A DNA stretch of 64,000 nt from assembly GCA_013396635.1 (NCBI GenBank), contig WBMW01001275.1, positions 124,001-188,000 of the forward strand, given 5' to 3'. The notes below the pieces were generated by a model. The model had not been told where the DNA came from, made no database searches, and saw nothing but the letters and a program-made list of their open reading frames with translations. Position 1 is the stretch's first letter; each line of letters opens with the position of its first letter. Source of the stretch: Penelope pileata (Eukaryota; Chordata; Aves; Galliformes; Cracidae). Position numbers and translations under genes: made by a program. Shown one piece after another: positions 60,246 through 64,000 of this stretch.

Positions 60246-60877
60246 TTATCAGCACTTCTGTGTTCTTGTTGGTGTTAAGTACTCTTAACACCATTAAATA
60301 CATAAAATTTTCTGATAACAGAATTCCATTCACATTTCAGTAACAATAATTCACTTTAATGAGATAAGAACATGTACATAAATGAGTTTCTCTCTGAGAA
60401 ATATTAGCACACTTTTGGGAACTGCAGAATCACAGCTGATGATATCAAAAGCCCAACACTGTATTCCCAGAGAATCTGTAACTCTCATCTACATCAGTGG
60501 GAATTTGAGATGTGTACAGATTGCAAAATCAGATGTTAATCTGCAGAGAACAACACAGGTGTGGGCAGTCTGCATTTTTGCTTTAAGCAAACAAGAACCA
60601 ACAAGACTATTAATGACAGAAAACAGAACTGGTTTCTAGCTGCGCATATAAATAGGCTTTAAAAACAACTGACTGTATTCCTTAAGTGTGTCATTACATT
60701 GTAAAGAAAACTTTTACAAGAAACTTCACATTGTTTATAAATTTCTCTCCAAATCATTTCTAATAATTTTTTTTCTAATAAAAAAAGATTTTGGATTTGC
60801 CATTACGGAAGGATGTGAGTGTTGTCTCTGACCTACTTCTCTGTTTACCTCTCTCTTCCTTTCTCTTCTGTTCTATC
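60246..60877. other. AT-rich DNA, nothing recognised
   Basis: An 85-codon frame (60382-60639, plus) has no recognisable motif. Confidence 0.5.
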
Positions 60878-60879
60878 TA

Positions 60880-60920
60880 CATAGGTTGCTCTGAAAGTAA
60901 TGCCTCCTATTTATTTCTCC
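60880..60920. mobile_element. Mariner terminal fragment
   Basis: A TA (60878-60879) is followed by a terminal repeat containing GGTTGCTCTGAAAGTAATGC and the inverted right-end sequence (CTATTTATTTC). Similarity stops after about 40 bases and no partner end is found downstream. Confidence 0.72.
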
Positions 60921-61174
60921 AGTTCATGTGGAAGCAGAACATCCAATATTAGAAAAATAATAATAATAAAATAAAAATGAAGCTGATTTATTGAATACAC
61001 AATTAATTTCAATATTCCTTGACAAAGCTTTAAGACCAAAATATATTAAACATAACATGAATAAACCAAAACTATCTGCTGTAAAATATAAAAAATGTAA
61101 ACCTCTACTGAAGTTTTCAAGAAACTTTCTTTGTAGAAACTTTTCTTTGTCTATTAAGGACTTTCTTTTAGAAA

Positions 61175-61248
61175 CCCTGGAGGCATCTTCACCACAAAAT
61201 TGGAACAGAATCCCTGGAGGCATCTTCACCATGAAAAGTGGAATAGAC
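61175..61248. repeat. 37-bp tandem duplication
   Basis: CCCTGGAGGCATCTTCACCA begins both copies (61175 and 61212). The second half of the unit is less well conserved. Open frames on both strands (110 and 131 codons) cover it. I recognise neither. Confidence 0.8.
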
Positions 61249-61504
61249 AGACGTGATCTTTTTGTGACTATCTCTATGTTAAATGCTTTTAGATACATAG
61301 ATAAAACAAAGCTATACAAGTAAAATTGTTACTTTTTAATTTTAATTATTATGTTCCGCTTTAACATGTATTCTGCAACCTTTTTCAGTGGTAAAACATG
61401 TCTTGCAGGGGTCCAAAATTGTCAATGAATCTTTTCTTTCAAAGCTGAAAAAAAAACAGCAGAAGATGGGAAAAAGTACAGACCCTTACTGGGTCCCAGC
61501 AATG

Positions 61505-61732
61505 AGACTGGATTTTAGACTGGATAAAAGGAAAACATTTTTTACAGTAAGGATGGTGAAGCACTGGAACGGATTGCCGAGACAGGCCGTGGATGTCTCA
61601 TCCCTGGAGACATTCAAGGTCAGGCTGGATGGGGCTTTGGGCAACCTGATCTAACTGCAGATGTCCCTGTTCATTGCAGGGAGTTGAACTATACAAAGGT
61701 CACTTCCAACTCAAATGATTCTATGATTCTAA
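61505..61732 (+). mobile_element. CR1 LINE 3' end
   Basis: The segment keeps 'gaagcactggaacggattgc', 'gagacattcaaggtcaggct', 'gggcaacctgatctaactgc' and the terminal 'gattctatgattct'. It is the untranslated 3' region only. The 88-codon frame across it is fortuitous. Confidence 0.9.
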
Positions 61733-64000
61733 TGAAAGCATGTTTGTTTTCTTCTGTGGCTGAGGTATTCATGCGAGTTTCCTTCCACGTGGATTATCTG
61801 GTATTTGTGAACTGATGCTAAACCTGTTTCTTCAGATGGCACAACTTTTCTGCATTTACAATGTTATGCGAGTTTTTTTTTGTTTTTTGTTTTTTGTTTT
61901 TTTCATTTTTACGTAGTTTTTGTGTAGCTTCTTTAAATCCCTTAGGAATATGTTAAAGTACAGAGCTTCCTAGTTTTTAAGTCCCTAATAATCTTAGGAC
62001 TTGCAAATGCTTTGATCGCTTAGTAGCTCAGCAGATAGATGGTTGCTGCTCTTTTGTCAAGAAGGTCCAAAGAAAAGAAACAAAAAACAACAGTACAGAC
62101 GGTGTAGTTGTGAGCATTACAGATGTTAGAGTAAGTCTATTCATGCAGCGTGTATTAGCTGATAATATATATACACCTTAAATTATGCATTTCTTTTCAG
62201 AGACGCAGACAATTCTGAACCTAATAATGAAGAGAATGCTTTTGGACGTTATTCTTGGTCTACTTACTCCAGTATCTTCAGTTATTTTCCAAAGGTTAAG
62301 CATCACTTTTTGAGCATTTATATTTTCATTAAGAATAATCCGTAATGGAATGTGAAAATAATAGAGAAACTTCTCAAAATAGTTACAGTTACTCAGAAAA
62401 TCAGTTTCTTTGTCTGTAAGTTGCCAGTTAACTTACTTTGATTGTCACCGTTACTGAGGACTGATCAAACTCATGTAACAGCATCTTGAGCTTTGCAAAT
62501 TTTCTGTGAGCTTCCTGCAGTGATTATTCTTTCTTAAAGTTATGTTTTATAATTTATTTTGTGAGAGGCTCATTCAAGTTAGAGAATAAGATTTCTGCTC
62601 CTGGACAAAATATTTTCTAAACCAATTAAGAGATTCAATGTCATCACAATACTCTGCACATAATACTCAAACAAATCCATATTAATAACATTGTTTGTCA
62701 GATGATATTCTTGCTCATCATGTTTGTTGTTTTTTTTCCTCTTACAACAAGAGTTCTTAGAAACTGAGCATGCAAATGCTCACAAACAGCACAAATTAAA
62801 AAGTCTGGAAACTACCATAAAATTAGATGAACAGATTTTCTTCAGAGAAATGTTTACAAATACTCTTTTTCTTTATTTTTTTCAGTTCTTAAAGCAGGAC
62901 AATACAGAACAAAGAAGTCAACACCCTGTCTCTTCTCATGTTAAAATACTGTTTTAAAATACATTTTAAAAACATAATTGCAGCTTACTGACATGACCAG
63001 AATGGATGTATCTCTTAGCATTTTGTATTTCCACTGGATTTGCAGATTATCCGACCAAGAACATATATAGTGGTTACAGTTGTACATTCATTCAAAGTAA
63101 TGCAAAATTTATGCATAAATATGTGTTCACCATTCATGCTATGTTATTCACAAAAGCAAGTCTGTGGCTCCTTCACCGAACAACACATGAGGAACAATCA
63201 AAAATGTTGCTGTGAAATATGAGGTATAGATAACATAAAAAGATACTAACTTCAAAAAAAAAAAAAAAAGAACATGAAGAAAAAGCTCTTAATGAATGCA
63301 ATGAATACTAAAAATGAACTATTTTTGTGAAAGTCTGTGAACAATCTCTTTTTTGCTTAAGCTCTTTGTGAGTAGTTGTGCATAATTTTTTTAACATAAA
63401 CTAAGTTTTAATTTCTTTATTTTTAGTTCAGACCATGTTGTGTTTACTCAATATTTATACTTTATGTGACCCATTTTCTCAGAACTATTAAAATGATCTT
63501 TTAAGACTGTGGGAGATAATTGTAATAACTACTTGTTATCTGTGTCCTCTGTCAAATATGATAGCTAGTACTACCTTCGTTTATTACATAGCAGATACAA
63601 AATATTATCCTAGGGTTTTTAAGCCAAACCAAATGTAAATGTTTCAGAAGTTTTCATTCATTGGTATCAGTCACAATAATGCAGTGTGGCTTATAAAATC
63701 ATGCTTTGATTAAGTTGAATGCGTTTTCAGGTAGCACGAATATCTATGAAAAGAGGAGTCAATTTTGTTTTTGTTGCCTAACTGAAAACCTTAAAAATGT
63801 AACAATGAAATAAATAATATCTTACAAAAGTTAGAAAAGGTGTGAAGCTGCTAAACCAGATGATGGGAATAGTAGCAATCACAGGCTTTTCCAAGCAAGG
63901 AAAAAGACTTTTAGAAGCAGACTTGAAAACAGTTTACAGAGTAGTCTTTTGATACATTTCAAATCAATTTACAAAGTAGATATATACCATTACTTGCTTT
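61733..64000. other. AT-rich DNA, nothing recognised
   Basis: A (GTTTTTT)n tract lies at 61871-61904 and a poly(A) run at about 63255-63269. No gene or named repeat is seen up to the window edge. Confidence 0.5.
61871..61904. repeat. (GTTTTTT)n tract
   Basis: Four T runs separated by single G bases, read directly from the sequence. Confidence 0.85.

Noticed and set aside
61388..61654. 88-codon frame
   Set aside because: It crosses the untranslated 3' end of a CR1, which often gives such frames.
1..64000. tRNA, rRNA, CRISPR arrays or prokaryotic operons
   Set aside because: None were seen by eye; the repeat content is that of a bird nuclear genome. A structural RNA scan could not be run.

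Overview
The window looks like nuclear DNA from a bird, most likely a galliform such as chicken, turkey or quail. It is AT-rich and no multi-exon gene can be read with confidence. It carries the three repeat classes typical of such genomes: CR1 LINEs ending in repeats of gattctat, mariner-type DNA transposons of the chicken Galluhop/Mariner1 kind (terminal motif GAAAGTAATGCCTCC), and long terminal repeats (LTRs) of endogenous retroviruses, mostly ERVL-like. Three single ambiguous bases (23730, 50283, 55629) point to a draft assembly. No rRNA, tRNA, CRISPR, operon or other prokaryotic feature was seen. The open reading frames are nearly all chance frames in AT-rich DNA or frames inside repeats. 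The window is best read as intergenic DNA or the inside of a very large intron.

Layout. 1-9.7 kb: low-copy AT-rich DNA with one rearranged mariner (4942-5670). 9.7-10.5 kb: an 818-bp solo LTR with a CTG-rich body. 16.1-23.9 kb: a repeat cluster with an old CR1, two solo LTRs of one family (16480-17035 and 21726-22231), an old CR1 at 20.9 kb and a CR1 keeping the reverse transcriptase FADD motif (23.36-23.88 kb). 28.1-30.4 kb: a second cluster with two CR1 copies abutting at their 5' ends, a third solo LTR of the same family (28989-29499) and another CR1. 33.4-35.4 kb: a mariner deletion derivative and an LTR fragment. 35.4-50.1 kb: almost repeat-free, with several weak exon-like frames on the minus strand between 42.5 and 49.4 kb. 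50.1-55.7 kb: an LTR fragment, another mariner derivative, a 76-bp mini-LTR, a 1.07-kb CR1 reverse transcriptase remnant and a CR1 scrap. 57.3-61.7 kb: three CR1 3' ends and one mariner end. The remainder is AT-rich with simple repeats.

No genes here work together in a pathway. The content is a record of transposable-element insertions and their decay. The firmest results are the solo LTRs with exact 5-bp target duplications, and the finding that all three ambiguous bases fall exactly where a repeat copy breaks off or loses its middle.
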